This document shows positions 40,001 through 48,581 of a stretch of 64,000 nucleotides of DNA, one piece after another. The DNA comes from Gammaproteobacteria bacterium MFB021 (GTDB taxonomy: Bacteria > Pseudomonadota > Gammaproteobacteria > Pseudomonadales > Halomonadaceae), in NCBI GenBank assembly GCA_000737985.1, contig JNVT01000051.1, positions 124,001 through 188,000 of the forward strand, read 5' to 3'. The translations under genes and the position numbers were made by a program. The notes beneath the pieces are model-generated. The model did no database searches. It was not told the DNA's origin and worked only from the letters and a program-made list of their open reading frames with translations. Within the stretch, counting starts at the first letter, position 1; each line of letters starts with the position of its first letter.

Positions 40001-40986
40001 ACCTGCGCGAGCTGGCGCAGCGCATCGACGATCCGCGCTACCGCCGCCTGGCGCTCTATGCCCGTGCCTACGGCGAGTACTGGAGCGGTGAGGTGGGGCG
40101 GGCCTTCGAACATCTGGAGCAGATCGATCCCCTGCGTCAGCCGATGGTGCTCGAGTGGCTGCCTTATTCGGATCATCCGCAGGTGGCGGCCAGCTGCTAT
40201 CAGAGCTGGGCGCTGTGCCTGCGCGGCGACTATCGCCGGGCCGAGCAGCAGATGGAGGCGGCGATCCGGCTGGCGGAGGGCATCGGCCATCCGGCATCGC
40301 TAGCCATGGCGCTGATCTTTGCCGCCTCGCTCTACCGTCAGTTGGGGCATGTCCACCTGGCCCTGGAGCGCGGCCAGCGTGCCTTCGAGATGACCCGTTC
40401 ACAGGATCTGCAGCGCTGGCATCTGGAAGCGCTCTGCGTGCTCGGCTGGGGGCAGGCGCTGGCCGGCGATACGGCCGGTCTGGATCAGGTCGAGTCGGGG
40501 GTCGAGCGGTTGATCGAGCTAACCGGTCGGGCTCGCCACCAGCGCGCCTCGCTATGGTACGGCGATGCCTGTCTGGCGCTCGATCAGCTCGAGCGCGCGG
40601 CACACTACCTGATGCCGTGTCTGGCGCAGGCGCGTGACAATCGCTCGACCATGCTGCCGCAGCTACTGCTGCAGATGGCCCGGATCCAGCATCGTCAGGG
40701 CCGGCCAATGGCCGAAATCGAAACGCTGATCGCCGAGGCGCGGGCGTGGGCGGAGGAGGCCGGCTGTGCCCATCTCGAGCTTCACAGCCTGGCGCTGTGG
40801 CTAACCCTGGTGGATCCCGATGATGCTGAGAGTCAGCGGGCGCTGCGCTATCGCCTGGGCGAGATTGCGCTCTGCGATGCGCCGGTGCTGATTCGCTGGC
40901 GCACGCTGCTCGACAACCTCAGCGGAGAGGCGCGCCCGCCGCAGCGTCCCCGGCGGACCACCACGACTCGGGCGCAGCATGGCTGA
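37081..40986 (+). CDS. Large multidomain regulator: OmpR-type wHTH, BTAD, cyclase-like, AAA ATPase, TPR
   Basis: 1301 aa. Residues 1–95 form an OmpR/SARP winged helix with the AALLWPEQRLDAARTNLRHA segment, and 96–240 a bacterial transcriptional activation domain. Residues 265–440 resemble a degenerate class III nucleotide cyclase: GGFWQAAVGSGVGLACF and DPLGDVTQVALAMLAMAEPG occupy the usual positions but the metal aspartates are missing. An AAA/STAND ATPase follows with LGRDAELRQL, Walker A GDTGIGKSAL (about 492–501) and Walker B IIDDLQWLDEPS (about 613–624). From about 830 the protein is helical TPR-like repeats. GAGGAG precedes ATG. This architecture is typical of actinobacterial SARP regulators. 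The target genes and signal are unknown. Confidence 0.85.
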   Translation: MTQPSASATLTLFGQFGLHRGATALTQFSYDKVKALLVYLLLQREPVSRAQLAALLWPEQRLDAARTNLRHALHSLRHALGACAEDALTVTRQTIACVPPASVTWDLREIERELALTPDLAGLERLLSHYRGALVAELALPQCEAFSQWLAQARGHWRCRVTDYAERALSHAQTLPEALLRTLVTRFPEHAAFQEQLIRCLAGHGQLAAARERFHALLRQLALSGEQPSAGFLQFAGDWPDITPTAEVALPAPASPVPAEGYSAAEIDFRQVAIMALALKPPESGNDIGQALACLNLQERLFRWLETQCHQLGGFWQAAVGSGVGLACFATQGPTHQLAELVALYDHCQQGLMAQVAACWDGDAPSPAFTLCAGLDSGRVIWLPERRTIDPLGDVTQVALAMLAMAEPGELMISLNASQHLPPAFDLQARLTPRLLRAEGGVARRALALASGDGDRVARVPSLLGRDAELRQLRDALALVTLGLRQSLLVLGDTGIGKSALMIRFREYLQHENVALFWRQTTRLSSQTPYAVVQSLLRWHLGAEPALASLEALIDATPTLAKVGAERRRMLLDVLVREVTNREAAEEAVELVSHLTQSLILQLTASRRPLVMIIDDLQWLDEPSLKVLHNLQVRLPIHSSLLLLASHQNREMPSIRLNWDQQIALGRLGPEQSAEMLDVLARRHCLTLDPGLREQLIARCEGVPLYLQEICRWLEIDRREGRILDAAALPRGLLGLLASRIDQLHQDRSVAHMAAVCGRQFETALLRACLDISDAALRGPLEQMRRLEIIEPCESAPFDFQFTHPLLHEAAYLSCPQDVRVTLHGRLVGLIESQRPAWISRHPGDFAEHLQRSGDPGRGARYFEMAARGALRASANRTALRLAEAGLACLARVPGGAVERRISLLTVQGQAYYALEGHGSRPAQACFIEAQQLWRDGPAQEEDAEDQAFLVTWGLWVGASQRYANRDADALAEHLRELAQRIDDPRYRRLALYARAYGEYWSGEVGRAFEHLEQIDPLRQPMVLEWLPYSDHPQVAASCYQSWALCLRGDYRRAEQQMEAAIRLAEGIGHPASLAMALIFAASLYRQLGHVHLALERGQRAFEMTRSQDLQRWHLEALCVLGWGQALAGDTAGLDQVESGVERLIELTGRARHQRASLWYGDACLALDQLERAAHYLMPCLAQARDNRSTMLPQLLLQMARIQHRQGRPMAEIETLIAEARAWAEEAGCAHLELHSLALWLTLVDPDDAESQRALRYRLGEIALCDAPVLIRWRTLLDNLSGEARPPQRPRRTTTTRAQHG

Positions 40987-41116
40987 CTAAAGGCACGCCA
41001 CCCGTCACGGGTGGGGCGACGAGCGTTGGGCAGTGACATCAGTGGACGGGTGCTAGCACCGTCGGCCACGCCGTTGTGCGTAGACTCAGGCGGGGCCGGC
41101 GGCGGAAAAGGCCGGT

Positions 41117-41842
41117 TCAGGCGAGGGCGAAAGACTCCAGCGTAATGTCGTCGCCTTCGACTCTCAGCTGCCAGCCCTGGTTGGGCCGCCAGTCGCCGAT
41201 GACATAGCGCTCGGCGCGCTCGCCGTCGACCGCCAGCTCGTGCACCGCCGGGCGGTGGGTGTGGCCATGGATCAGTAGGCGCGATTCATGCGCGCGCAGC
41301 GTATCGACCACCGCCGCCGGGGTCACATCCATGATGTCCTCGGCCTTGTTGGAGTTGGCCTCGCCGGACTGCTGGCGCAGCTTGCGTGCCAGCGCCAGGC
41401 GCTCCTCCACCGGCAGCGCCAGGATCTGTGCCTGCCATGCCGGATCGCGAGCCTGACGGCGGAACGCCATATAGGCGCTGTCACCGGTGCACAGGCTATC
41501 GCCGTGCATCAGCAGGGCGCGGCGTCCGCCCAGCTCCACCACGGTGGGGTCCTCGAGCAGGGCGCAGCCGCTGTCGGCGGCGAAGGCCTCTCCGATCAGG
41601 AAGTCACGATTGCCGTGCATGAAGGCGAGCCGCGTGCCGGCGTCATGGCAGGCGCGCAGCTCGGCGATGATGCGCTGCTCGAACTCGCCGCGATAGTCAT
41701 CGCCGATCCACGCCTCGAACAGGTCGCCGAGAATGGTCAGCGCCGACGCCTCGCGGGCAGGGCCGCGCAGGTAGTCGATGAAACCCTGGGCGATCTCGGG
41801 CTGGTCGGGTTGCAGATGAAGGTCGGCGATCAGCAGTTGCAT
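41117..41842 (-). CDS. lpxH: UDP-2,3-diacylglucosamine diphosphatase LpxH
   Basis: 241 aa calcineurin-like phosphoesterase of lipid A synthesis that releases lipid X. Metal ligands: IADLHL (Asp7, His9; the usual Ser before Asp is Ala), LGDLFEAWIG, HGNRDFLIG, and HGHTHRP near the C-terminus. It follows ppiB by 51 bases in the same order as in many gammaproteobacteria. Confidence 0.93.
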   Translation of the reverse strand: MQLLIADLHLQPDQPEIAQGFIDYLRGPAREASALTILGDLFEAWIGDDYRGEFEQRIIAELRACHDAGTRLAFMHGNRDFLIGEAFAADSGCALLEDPTVVELGGRRALLMHGDSLCTGDSAYMAFRRQARDPAWQAQILALPVEERLALARKLRQQSGEANSNKAEDIMDVTPAAVVDTLRAHESRLLIHGHTHRPAVHELAVDGERAERYVIGDWRPNQGWQLRVEGDDITLESFALA

Positions 41843-41893
41843 GGCGGACTCGATGGCAGTGGCGGTCGGTGGGAAAGGGCGAAGGGTGGCCGT

Positions 41894-42385
41894 TCAGACG
41901 ACTTCGGCGCGTTCGATGATCACATCCTCGACCGGCACGTCGCTGTGCATGCCGCGGCGCCCGGTGGCGACCTGGCGGATACGGTCGACCACGTCCATGC
42001 CCTCGACGACGTTGCCGAACACACAGTAGCCCCAGCCCGGCAGGCTCTTGTCGCGGTGGTTGAGGAAGTCGTTGTCGGAAACGTTGATGAAGAACTGCGC
42101 GCTGGCCGAGTGCGGGTCCTGGGTGCGCGCCATGGCGACGCTGCCCTTCTGGTTGGTAAGGCCGTTGTCGGCTTCGTTCTCGATCGGCGCCCGCGTCGCC
42201 TTCTGCTCGAAGTCGGTGTCGAAGCCGCCGCCCTGGACCATGAAGCCGTCGATCACGCGGTGGAACAGGGTGCCGTCATAGTGGCCGTCGCGGACGTACT
42301 GCTCGAAATTGGCGGCCGTCTTGGGCGCCTTGTCGGCGTTCAGCTCGAGTTTGATGATGCCGTAATTGGTGTGCAGAACGATCAT
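41894..42385 (-). CDS. ppiB: Cytoplasmic peptidyl-prolyl cis-trans isomerase B
   Basis: 163 aa cyclophilin without a signal peptide. Active-site stretches [23 protein letters not shown] and [16 protein letters not shown] are intact. Divergent from glnS and upstream of lpxH. Confidence 0.95.
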   Translation of the reverse strand: MIVLHTNYGIIKLELNADKAPKTAANFEQYVRDGHYDGTLFHRVIDGFMVQGGGFDTDFEQKATRAPIENEADNGLTNQKGSVAMARTQDPHSASAQFFINVSDNDFLNHRDKSLPGWGYCVFGNVVEGMDVVDRIRQVATGRRGMHSDVPVEDVIIERAEVV

Positions 42386-42428
42386 GGGATTTCCTGAGCG
42401 AAAGGGCGTGTTCCGGGCCGGCGCCGGC

Positions 42429-42459
42429 TTGGCGCCGAGACCGCGCGTCGCGCTATAAT
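42429..42459 (+). promoter_or_regulatory. Sigma-70 promoter of glnS–cysS
   Basis: TTGGCG, 19-base spacer, then a perfect TATAAT at 42454–42459, about 107 bases before the glnS ATG. Confidence 0.6.
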
Positions 42460-42565
42460 AGCCGCTTTGCGCGGGTGGGAGAAACCGCCCGGCACGCGTG
42501 TTAACCTGCCTTCACCAGCGCCGTCACCGCACGGTCCGACGAATTACAGAGGTTGTCTGCATTCC

Positions 42566-44278
42566 ATGAGCGTCGAGAGTCGCGTCGAGAACGACGAAAC
42601 CCAGCACGGAGCCCCGAATTTCCTGCGCAATCAGATTCGTGACGAGATCGAATCGGGGCAGGCACAGACGATCGTGACCCGTTTCCCGCCGGAGCCCAAC
42701 GGCTTTCTGCACATCGGTCACGCCAAGTCGATCTGGGTCAATTTCGGTCTGGCGGAACAGTTCGGCGGTCGCTGTCATCTGCGCTTCGACGACACCAATC
42801 CGGCCAAGGAAGAGCAGGCCTATATCGATGCCATTCGCGAGGATATCGAGTGGCTCGGCTATCGCTGGAGCGGTGAGGTGCGCTACGCCTCGAGCTATTT
42901 CGATCAGCTCTACGCCTGGGCCCAGCATCTGGTACGCGAAGGTCTGGCGTATGTCGACGACCTTTCGCCGGAAGAGATTCGTGAATACCGCGGCACCCTG
43001 ACCGAGCCGGGCCGGCCGAGCCCCTATCGCGAACGCGGGGTAGAGGAGAACCTCGACCTGCTGGAGCGCATGCGGGTGGGCGAGTTCGCCGAGGGTGCCA
43101 AGGTGCTGCGGGCCAAGATCGACATGGCCGCGCCCAACATCAATCTGCGCGACCCGATCCTGTACCGTATTCGTCACGCGCATCACCACCAGACCGGCGA
43201 TGCCTGGAAGATCTATCCTTCCTATGACTTCGCCCACGGCCAGTCGGATGCGATCGAGGGCATTACGCACTCCCTGTGCACGCTCGAGTTCGAGGATCAC
43301 CGCCCGCTCTACGAGTGGTTCCTTTCGCACCTGCCAGTGCCCTCGCAGCCGCGCCAGACCGAGTTCGCGCGGATGAACGTCAACTACACCGTGACCTCCA
43401 AGCGCAAGCTCAAGCTGCTGGTCGACGAGCAGGTGGTGGACGGCTGGGACGACCCGCGCATGCCCACGATCTCCGGGCTGCGCCGGCGCGGCTACACGCC
43501 GGCCTCGCTGCGCAAGTTCTGCGACATGACCGGGGTCAGCCGGGCGGCCAATGTGGTCGATATCGCCATGCTGCACTTTGCGATTCGCTCCGACCTGGAA
43601 GACAACGCGCCACGCGCGATGTGCGTACTCAACCCGCTCAAGGTGGTGTTGACCAATGTCACCGCCGACCACGGCGAAGTGTTCGAGGTACCGGGGCACC
43701 CGGCGCGTGAAGACATGGGTACCCGGCGCCTGCCGCTGACCCGCGAGATCTGGATCGATCGCGACGACTTCATGGAGGAGCCGCCGAAGAAGTTCTTCCG
43801 TCTGGCGCCGGGCAAGGAGGTGCGCCTGCGCAACGGCTACGTGATCCGCTGCGACGAGGTGATCAAGGATGCCAGCGGCGAGATCACGGCGCTGCACTGC
43901 TCGGTCGACTTCGAGACCCTGGGCAGGAACCCCGAGGGGCGCAAGGTGAAAGGGGTGATCCACTGGGTCAGCGCCGAGCACGGCGTGCCGGTGGAAGTCC
44001 GTCTCTATGACAACCTGTTCCTCGATGAGGCGCCGGATCGCGACAAGGACGCCGACTTCCTCGATCATCTCAACCCCGAGTCACTGGTCACCGTGCACGG
44101 CATCGCCGAGCCGGCGCTGGCGGATGCGGCGCCCGAGGCGCGCTATCAGTTCGAGCGCGTGGGCTACTTCTGCGCCGACCGCCACGCCTGTCGCGATGGC
44201 AAGCTGGTGTTCAATCGTACGGTCGGACTCAAGGATTCCTGGGCCAAGATTCAGCAGAAGCAGCAGGGGACGGCATGA
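42566..44278 (+). CDS. glnS: Glutaminyl-tRNA synthetase
   Basis: 570 aa class I synthetase. HIGH-type motif [13 protein letters not shown] (about residues 32–44), KMSKS counterpart VTSKRKL, and a C-terminal beta-barrel anticodon domain. The start at 42566 (MSVESRVEN) gives a normal N-terminus. Its stop overlaps the cysS start (ATGA). Confidence 0.96.
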   Translation: MSVESRVENDETQHGAPNFLRNQIRDEIESGQAQTIVTRFPPEPNGFLHIGHAKSIWVNFGLAEQFGGRCHLRFDDTNPAKEEQAYIDAIREDIEWLGYRWSGEVRYASSYFDQLYAWAQHLVREGLAYVDDLSPEEIREYRGTLTEPGRPSPYRERGVEENLDLLERMRVGEFAEGAKVLRAKIDMAAPNINLRDPILYRIRHAHHHQTGDAWKIYPSYDFAHGQSDAIEGITHSLCTLEFEDHRPLYEWFLSHLPVPSQPRQTEFARMNVNYTVTSKRKLKLLVDEQVVDGWDDPRMPTISGLRRRGYTPASLRKFCDMTGVSRAANVVDIAMLHFAIRSDLEDNAPRAMCVLNPLKVVLTNVTADHGEVFEVPGHPAREDMGTRRLPLTREIWIDRDDFMEEPPKKFFRLAPGKEVRLRNGYVIRCDEVIKDASGEITALHCSVDFETLGRNPEGRKVKGVIHWVSAEHGVPVEVRLYDNLFLDEAPDRDKDADFLDHLNPESLVTVHGIAEPALADAAPEARYQFERVGYFCADRHACRDGKLVFNRTVGLKDSWAKIQQKQQGTA

Positions 44279-45675
44279 GCGAGCTGCAGGTCTATAACAC
44301 GCTGACGCGGCGCAAGGCGCCGCTGCAACCGATCGAGCCCGGCAAGCTGCGCATGTACGTCTGCGGCATGACGGTCTACGACTACTGCCACCTGGGGCAT
44401 GCCCGGGTGATGGTGGCGTTCGACGTGATCACCCGCTGGCTGCGCCAGACCGGTCTCGACGTCACCTATGTGCGCAATATCACCGATATCGACGACAAGA
44501 TCCTCAAGCGTGCCGAGGAGAATGGAGAGCCGATCTCGGCGCTGACCGAGCGCATGATCGCGGCAATGCACGAAGACGAGGCGCGCCTGGGTGTACTGCG
44601 CCCGGATCAGGAGCCGCGTGCCACCGGGCATATCCACGAGATCGTGGCGATGATCCAGCGCCTGATCGACAACGGCTACGCCTATGCCGCGGACAACGGT
44701 GACGTCTACTATCGCGTGCGCCGGTTCGCCGCCTACGGCAAGCTCAACAACCGCAATCTGGACGAGATGCGGGCCGGGGCACGGGTCGAGGTCGACTCCC
44801 ACAAGGAGGACCCGCTCGACTTCGTGTTGTGGAAGGCCGCCAAGCCGAATGAGGCGAGCTGGCCCTCGCCATGGAGCGAAGGGCGTCCGGGCTGGCATAT
44901 CGAGTGCTCGGCGATGTCGACCTGCTGCCTGGGCGAAACGTTCGATATTCATGGTGGCGGGCCCGATCTGACCTTTCCCCACCACGAGAACGAGATCGCC
45001 CAGAGCGAGGCCGCCACCGGCAAGCCCTACGTCAATGTGTGGATGCACGCCGGGGCGGTGCGCGTCGATCAGGAGAAGATGTCCAAGTCGCTGGGTAACT
45101 TCTTCACCATTCGTGAAGTGCTCGAGAGTCATGATCCGGAGGTGGTGCGCTACCTGCTGGTGGCCAGCCACTACCGCAGCCCGATCAACTATGCGCCGGC
45201 CTCCCTCGGTGAGGCGCGGCGCTCGCTGGAGCGCTTCTACCACGCGCTGGACGGCGTCAAGCCGTCTCAGGGCGAGGTCGCGCCGGAGTACGCGGCCCGT
45301 TTCAGTGCGGCAATGAACGACGACTTCAATACCCCCGAAGCACTGTCGGTACTGTTCGAGCTGGTGCGCGAGGTCAATCGCTTGCGCGACACGGATGCCC
45401 CGAGGGCCGCGGCGCTGGCGTTCGAGCTCAAGCGCCTGGCCGGGGTGCTGGGTCTGCTCGAGCGCCAGCCGGCGGACTTTCTCAAAGCCGGCGCCCAGGC
45501 GCTGCCGCTGGCGGAAGCCGAGATCGAGGCGCGCATCGAGGCGCGCGCTCAGGCCAAGCGTGAGCGCGATTTTGCCGCCGCCGACCGGATTCGCGACGAG
45601 CTGGCGGCGCTGGGTATCGTGCTCAAGGATTCCCGCGAGGGTACCCGTTGGAGCCTGGAGACGGCTGGCGACTGA
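44275..45675 (+). CDS. cysS: Cysteinyl-tRNA synthetase
   Basis: 466 aa class I synthetase. Zinc/active-site start [18 protein letters not shown] with the HIGH variant [13 protein letters not shown], and KMSKSLGN. It overlaps glnS by four bases, so the two are translationally coupled. A strong terminator follows. Confidence 0.96.
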   Translation: MSELQVYNTLTRRKAPLQPIEPGKLRMYVCGMTVYDYCHLGHARVMVAFDVITRWLRQTGLDVTYVRNITDIDDKILKRAEENGEPISALTERMIAAMHEDEARLGVLRPDQEPRATGHIHEIVAMIQRLIDNGYAYAADNGDVYYRVRRFAAYGKLNNRNLDEMRAGARVEVDSHKEDPLDFVLWKAAKPNEASWPSPWSEGRPGWHIECSAMSTCCLGETFDIHGGGPDLTFPHHENEIAQSEAATGKPYVNVWMHAGAVRVDQEKMSKSLGNFFTIREVLESHDPEVVRYLLVASHYRSPINYAPASLGEARRSLERFYHALDGVKPSQGEVAPEYAARFSAAMNDDFNTPEALSVLFELVREVNRLRDTDAPRAAALAFELKRLAGVLGLLERQPADFLKAGAQALPLAEAEIEARIEARAQAKRERDFAAADRIRDELAALGIVLKDSREGTRWSLETAGD

Positions 45676-45741
45676 TCTGAAGGCGGTCGCGACCGAGCGC
45701 GAAAGCGGCGTCGGTGACTGTTGCTTTGTCTTTACCTGTGA

Positions 45742-45780
45742 CGAATAGGCCCCGCCGATCCGGCGGGGCCTATTCGTTTT
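45742..45780 (+). terminator. Rho-independent terminator after cysS
   Basis: Perfect 16-base-pair stem CGAATAGGCCCCGCCG / CGGCGGGGCCTATTCG with loop ATC, then TTTT. Confidence 0.9.
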
Positions 45781-45821
45781 CAGAGACGGTCGTTTTCAGA
45801 GGCGGTCGTTTGCAGAACCGT
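45775..45821. repeat. 16-base tandem repeat, about three copies
   Basis: CGTTTTCAGAGACGGT, CGTTTTCAGAGGCGGT and CGTTTGCAGAACCGT run head to tail from the foot of the cysS terminator. Confidence 0.7.
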
Positions 45822-45849
45822 CGCTTCCGGGCACCTGAGGTTGGATGGG

Positions 45850-46554
45850 TTAGCGCTCGGCCAGGCGCGCGACGATGGCATCGACCATGCGCGCCGAGTG
45901 GGTGGCTGCACGCTCCAGGAAAGCGTCGAAGGAGAGGTGCGATGACTTGCCGGCGATATCCGACAGCGCGCGAATGACCACGAACGGGCAGTCGAAGAGA
46001 TGGCAGGTCTGGGCGATCGCCGCGGCTTCCATCTCGATCGCCAGCATCTCGGGGAAGTGTGCCCGCAGCCCCTCGACCCTGGCCGGGTCGGACATGAAGC
46101 TGTCGCCGGTGCAGATCAGGCCCTCGAACACACGCAGCTCGCCGAGACTCTCGATGCTCGCGCGTGCGGCGCTGACCAGCTCGGGCGCGGGGGTGAACGC
46201 CGCCGGCATGCCCGGCACCTGGCCCAGGGCGTAGCCGAAGGCGGTGACGTCGACGTCGTGGTGGCGCACTTCGCTGGAGATGACCACGTCGCCGACCTCG
46301 AGCTCGGCGCCGAAACCGCCCGCCGAGCCGGTGTTGATCACCGCGTCGGGGCGGAAGCGATTCATCATCTGGGTGGTGCCGACGGCGGCATTGACCTTGC
46401 CGATGCCCGACTGCAGCAGCACGATCTCGACGCCGTGGCGACGACCGCAGTGGAAGGTGGCGCCGGCGTGGCGTTCGACGCGCGCGTCTTCCAAATGCGA
46501 GGCGAGCAGGGTGACTTCCTGCTCCATGGCACCGATGAGGCCGATGGTTTGCAT
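45850..46554 (-). CDS. mtnN: 5'-methylthioadenosine/S-adenosylhomocysteine nucleosidase
   Basis: 234 aa. Cleaves MTA and SAH to adenine and the thioribose. IGAMEQEVTLL at the start, GSAGGF, and the base-binding MEAAAIAQTC with catalytic Asp in RALSDIAGK. The ATG at 46554 is preferred over the GTG one codon upstream because AAGGA is 8 bases away. It sits 28 bases after folD, so the two probably share a transcript. Confidence 0.94.
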   Translation of the reverse strand: MQTIGLIGAMEQEVTLLASHLEDARVERHAGATFHCGRRHGVEIVLLQSGIGKVNAAVGTTQMMNRFRPDAVINTGSAGGFGAELEVGDVVISSEVRHHDVDVTAFGYALGQVPGMPAAFTPAPELVSAARASIESLGELRVFEGLICTGDSFMSDPARVEGLRAHFPEMLAIEMEAAAIAQTCHLFDCPFVVIRALSDIAGKSSHLSFDAFLERAATHSARMVDAIVARLAER

Positions 46555-46582
46555 CACGAGATTCCTTGAGTGGCGACGCGGG

Positions 46583-47440
46583 TCAATGGGCGTCGTGGAG
46601 TTCGGCGGCCTGCAGGGTGTTCTGCAGTAGCGTGGCGACCGTCATCGGGCCGACCCCGCCGGGGACCGGGGTGATGAAGCTGGCACGCTCGGCGGCACTG
46701 GCGAAGTCGACATCGCCGACCAGGGTGCCGTCGTCGTTGCGGTTCATGCCGACATCGATCACCACGGCGCCCGGCTTGATCCAGTTGCCATCGATGAGGC
46801 CCGGTTTGCCCACGGCCACCACCAGCAGATCGGCCTGACGCACCTTCTCCTCCAGGCTGCGGGTGAAGCGGTGGCAAACGGTGGTGGTGCAGCCTGCCAA
46901 TAGTAGCTCCAGTGACATGGGTCGACCGACGATATTGGAGGCGCCGACCACCGTCGCCTCGAGGCCACGCAGCTCGATACCGCTGTGTTCGAGCAGGGTC
47001 ATGATGCCCTTGGGCGTGCACGGGCGCAGCAGCGGCATGCGCTGGGCCAGGCGCCCCAGATTGTAGGGGTGGAAGCCGTCGACGTCCTTGTCCGGGCGAA
47101 TGCGCTCGAGCAGCGGGTTGGCGTCGAGGTGCTCGGGCAGCGGCAGTTGCAGCAGGATGCCGTCGACCGTGTCGTCTGCATTCAGTTCATCGATGACCGC
47201 TTCCAGCGCCTGCTGGCCGATGCTGGCATCGAGCCGATGGCTGAACGAGAGAATGCCGGCCTGCTCGCAGGCACGGTGCTTGTGGCTCACGTAGATCTCG
47301 GAGGCGGGTTCATGGCCCACCAGAATCACCGCCAGACCCGGGCGCCGGCGTCCCAGCTGGAGGCGCTCGGCCACCTCGGTGGTCACCTGTTCGCGGATGG
47401 CGCCGGCAATGCGTTTGCCGTCGATCAACTGAGCGGTCAT
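46583..47440 (-). CDS. folD: Methylenetetrahydrofolate dehydrogenase/cyclohydrolase FolD
   Basis: 285 aa bifunctional one-carbon enzyme. Catalytic Lys in [24 protein letters not shown], the signature PCTPKGIM, and the NADP loop [15 protein letters not shown] is placed correctly before the ATG at 47440. Upstream, 272 bases hold the tRNA operon promoter on the opposite strand. Confidence 0.95.
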   Translation of the reverse strand: MTAQLIDGKRIAGAIREQVTTEVAERLQLGRRRPGLAVILVGHEPASEIYVSHKHRACEQAGILSFSHRLDASIGQQALEAVIDELNADDTVDGILLQLPLPEHLDANPLLERIRPDKDVDGFHPYNLGRLAQRMPLLRPCTPKGIMTLLEHSGIELRGLEATVVGASNIVGRPMSLELLLAGCTTTVCHRFTRSLEEKVRQADLLVVAVGKPGLIDGNWIKPGAVVIDVGMNRNDDGTLVGDVDFASAAERASFITPVPGGVGPMTVATLLQNTLQAAELHDAH

Positions 47441-47635
47441 CGACTGTCCTTTCTGAGTAGCGGAAATAGCGGCCGGTCTCGCTGGGCGAAGCGGGGCTTC
47501 GACCAGGCCGACGAAGGCGGCAATTTTCGCACGCCAGCCGATCCAGTCAACGCAGGCGTTGAGGATGGATGTCACCGGGGCGACAGCAGGGCGCGCCAGA
47601 TGCGACCCCGAGTTGCCTGAAATTCACGTAAGGGC

Positions 47636-47663
47636 TTGACCTGACAGAAATGATCCGTAGAAT
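47636..47663 (+). promoter_or_regulatory. Sigma-70 promoter of the tRNA cluster
   Basis: TTGACC, 16-base spacer, TAGAAT at 47658–47663, about 50 bases before tRNA-Pro. Confidence 0.75.
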
Positions 47664-47713
47664 ACGCAGCGCATCGAGGGGCTCGTAGCGTCATCGATCG
47701 CATCGCCCGGCAA

Positions 47714-47790
47714 CGGGGTATAGCGCAGTCTGGTAGCGCGCCTGCTTTGGGAGCAGGATGTCGGGGGTTCAAATCCCTCTACCCCGACCA
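47714..47790 (+). tRNA. tRNA-Pro (anticodon TGG)
   Basis: Cloverleaf folds fully: acceptor CGGGGTA with TACCCCG, anticodon arm CCTGC-TTTGGGA-GCAGG, T arm GGGGGTTCAAATCCCTC. CCA is encoded. 77 bases. Confidence 0.97.
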
Positions 47791-47830
47791 GCAGGTCGGC
47801 GATCGATGGACAGGCAGCCGGTATTGGAAT

Positions 47831-47907
47831 GCGCCTATAGCTCAACCGGATAGAGCAACGGCCTTCTAAGCCGTAGGTTGCAGGTTCGAGTCCTGCTGGG
47901 CGCGCCA
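47831..47907 (+). tRNA. tRNA-Arg (anticodon TCT)
   Basis: Acceptor GCGCCTA pairs with TGGGCGC (one G·T pair), anticodon arm ACGGC-CTTCTAA-GCCGT, T loop GGTTCGAGTCC. CCA is encoded. 77 bases. Confidence 0.96.
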
Positions 47908-47980
47908 CTCTCCGGACGGACTTCACGTCGTGAAGCGTTTTGTGAGTTGCGTTTGTTCCAAGCGATGCCAGTGTCGAGAT

Positions 47981-48056
47981 GGTGGATGTAGCTCAGTGGT
48001 AGAGCCCCGGATTGTGGCTCCGGTGGTCGTGGGTTCGATCCCCATCATCCACCCCA
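47981..48056 (+). tRNA. tRNA-His (anticodon GTG), copy 1
   Basis: Starts with the extra G(-1) typical of tRNA-His, anticodon arm CCGGA-TTGTGGC-TCCGG, T arm GTGGGTTCGATCCCCAT. CCA is encoded. 76 bases. Confidence 0.96.
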
Positions 48057-48078
48057 CTTTCGACACGCACTCAGAAAT

Positions 48079-48154
48079 GGTGGATGTAGCTCAGTGGTAG
48101 AGCCCCGGATTGTGGCTCCGGTGGTCGTGGGTTCGATCCCCATCATCCACCCCA
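48079..48154 (+). tRNA. tRNA-His (anticodon GTG), copy 2
   Basis: Identical over its whole length to copy 1, 22 bases downstream. The spacers differ, so the pair is a tandem duplication kept identical by selection or gene conversion. Confidence 0.96.
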
Positions 48155-48214
48155 TTTCTGTCCCTTCGGATGTCCTTCTGGTTCTTCCCCCTATTTCTGT
48201 TCGCGCTGCCTCTT

Positions 48215-48278
48215 GGCTCGTACTGGCATTGGCTCGTACTGGCATTGGCTCGTACTGGCATTGGCTCGTACTGGCACG
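48215..48278. repeat. 16-base tandem repeat, four copies, upstream of tig
   Basis: GGCTCGTACTGGCATT is repeated three times exactly, and a fourth copy ends ACG in place of the final bases. It lies in the 427-base gene-free stretch between tRNA-His and tig. Copy number may vary between strains. Apart from this and the tig promoter, that stretch shows nothing I recognise. Confidence 0.85.
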
Positions 48279-48493
48279 GGTTCGCACCGAGCTCGGCTCC
48301 AGCTGCGTGAGTCTGCCTGGTCGAGTGTCGGGTGGCCGATGGCGTGGTCGACGCAGGCTGTGTCGTCTGGTTGGTGGTTGCCCGAGGCGCCGCTCGCCTG
48401 TCGATGACGAGCAGTCATCCTTTTATTCTGCCGATTTTTGTCGCTGCCCCTTGGTTTTCGGGCGCTTCAGCCCAATGTAGGCGGCAAGTCTGC

Positions 48494-48522
48494 TTGCCAG
48501 TAGGCATGGGGATTCATAGAAT
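48494..48522 (+). promoter_or_regulatory. Sigma-70 promoter of tig
   Basis: TTGCCA, 17-base spacer, TAGAAT; the ATG of tig is 60 bases after the -10. Confidence 0.65.
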
Positions 48523-48581
48523 CTCTCCCTTATTTTTTGAAGTTGCAATCACAGAACGCTCCCGTCGGTAGAGGATCATCT

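Noticed and set aside
47921-47940. Terminator between tRNA-Arg and tRNA-His
   Set aside because: CTTCAC/GTGAAG has only six base pairs and is followed by CGTTTT, too weak to call; the tRNAs may be one transcript.
48215-48278. CRISPR array
   Set aside because: Repeats are contiguous 16-base units without spacers, and no cas gene is nearby. It is a minisatellite.
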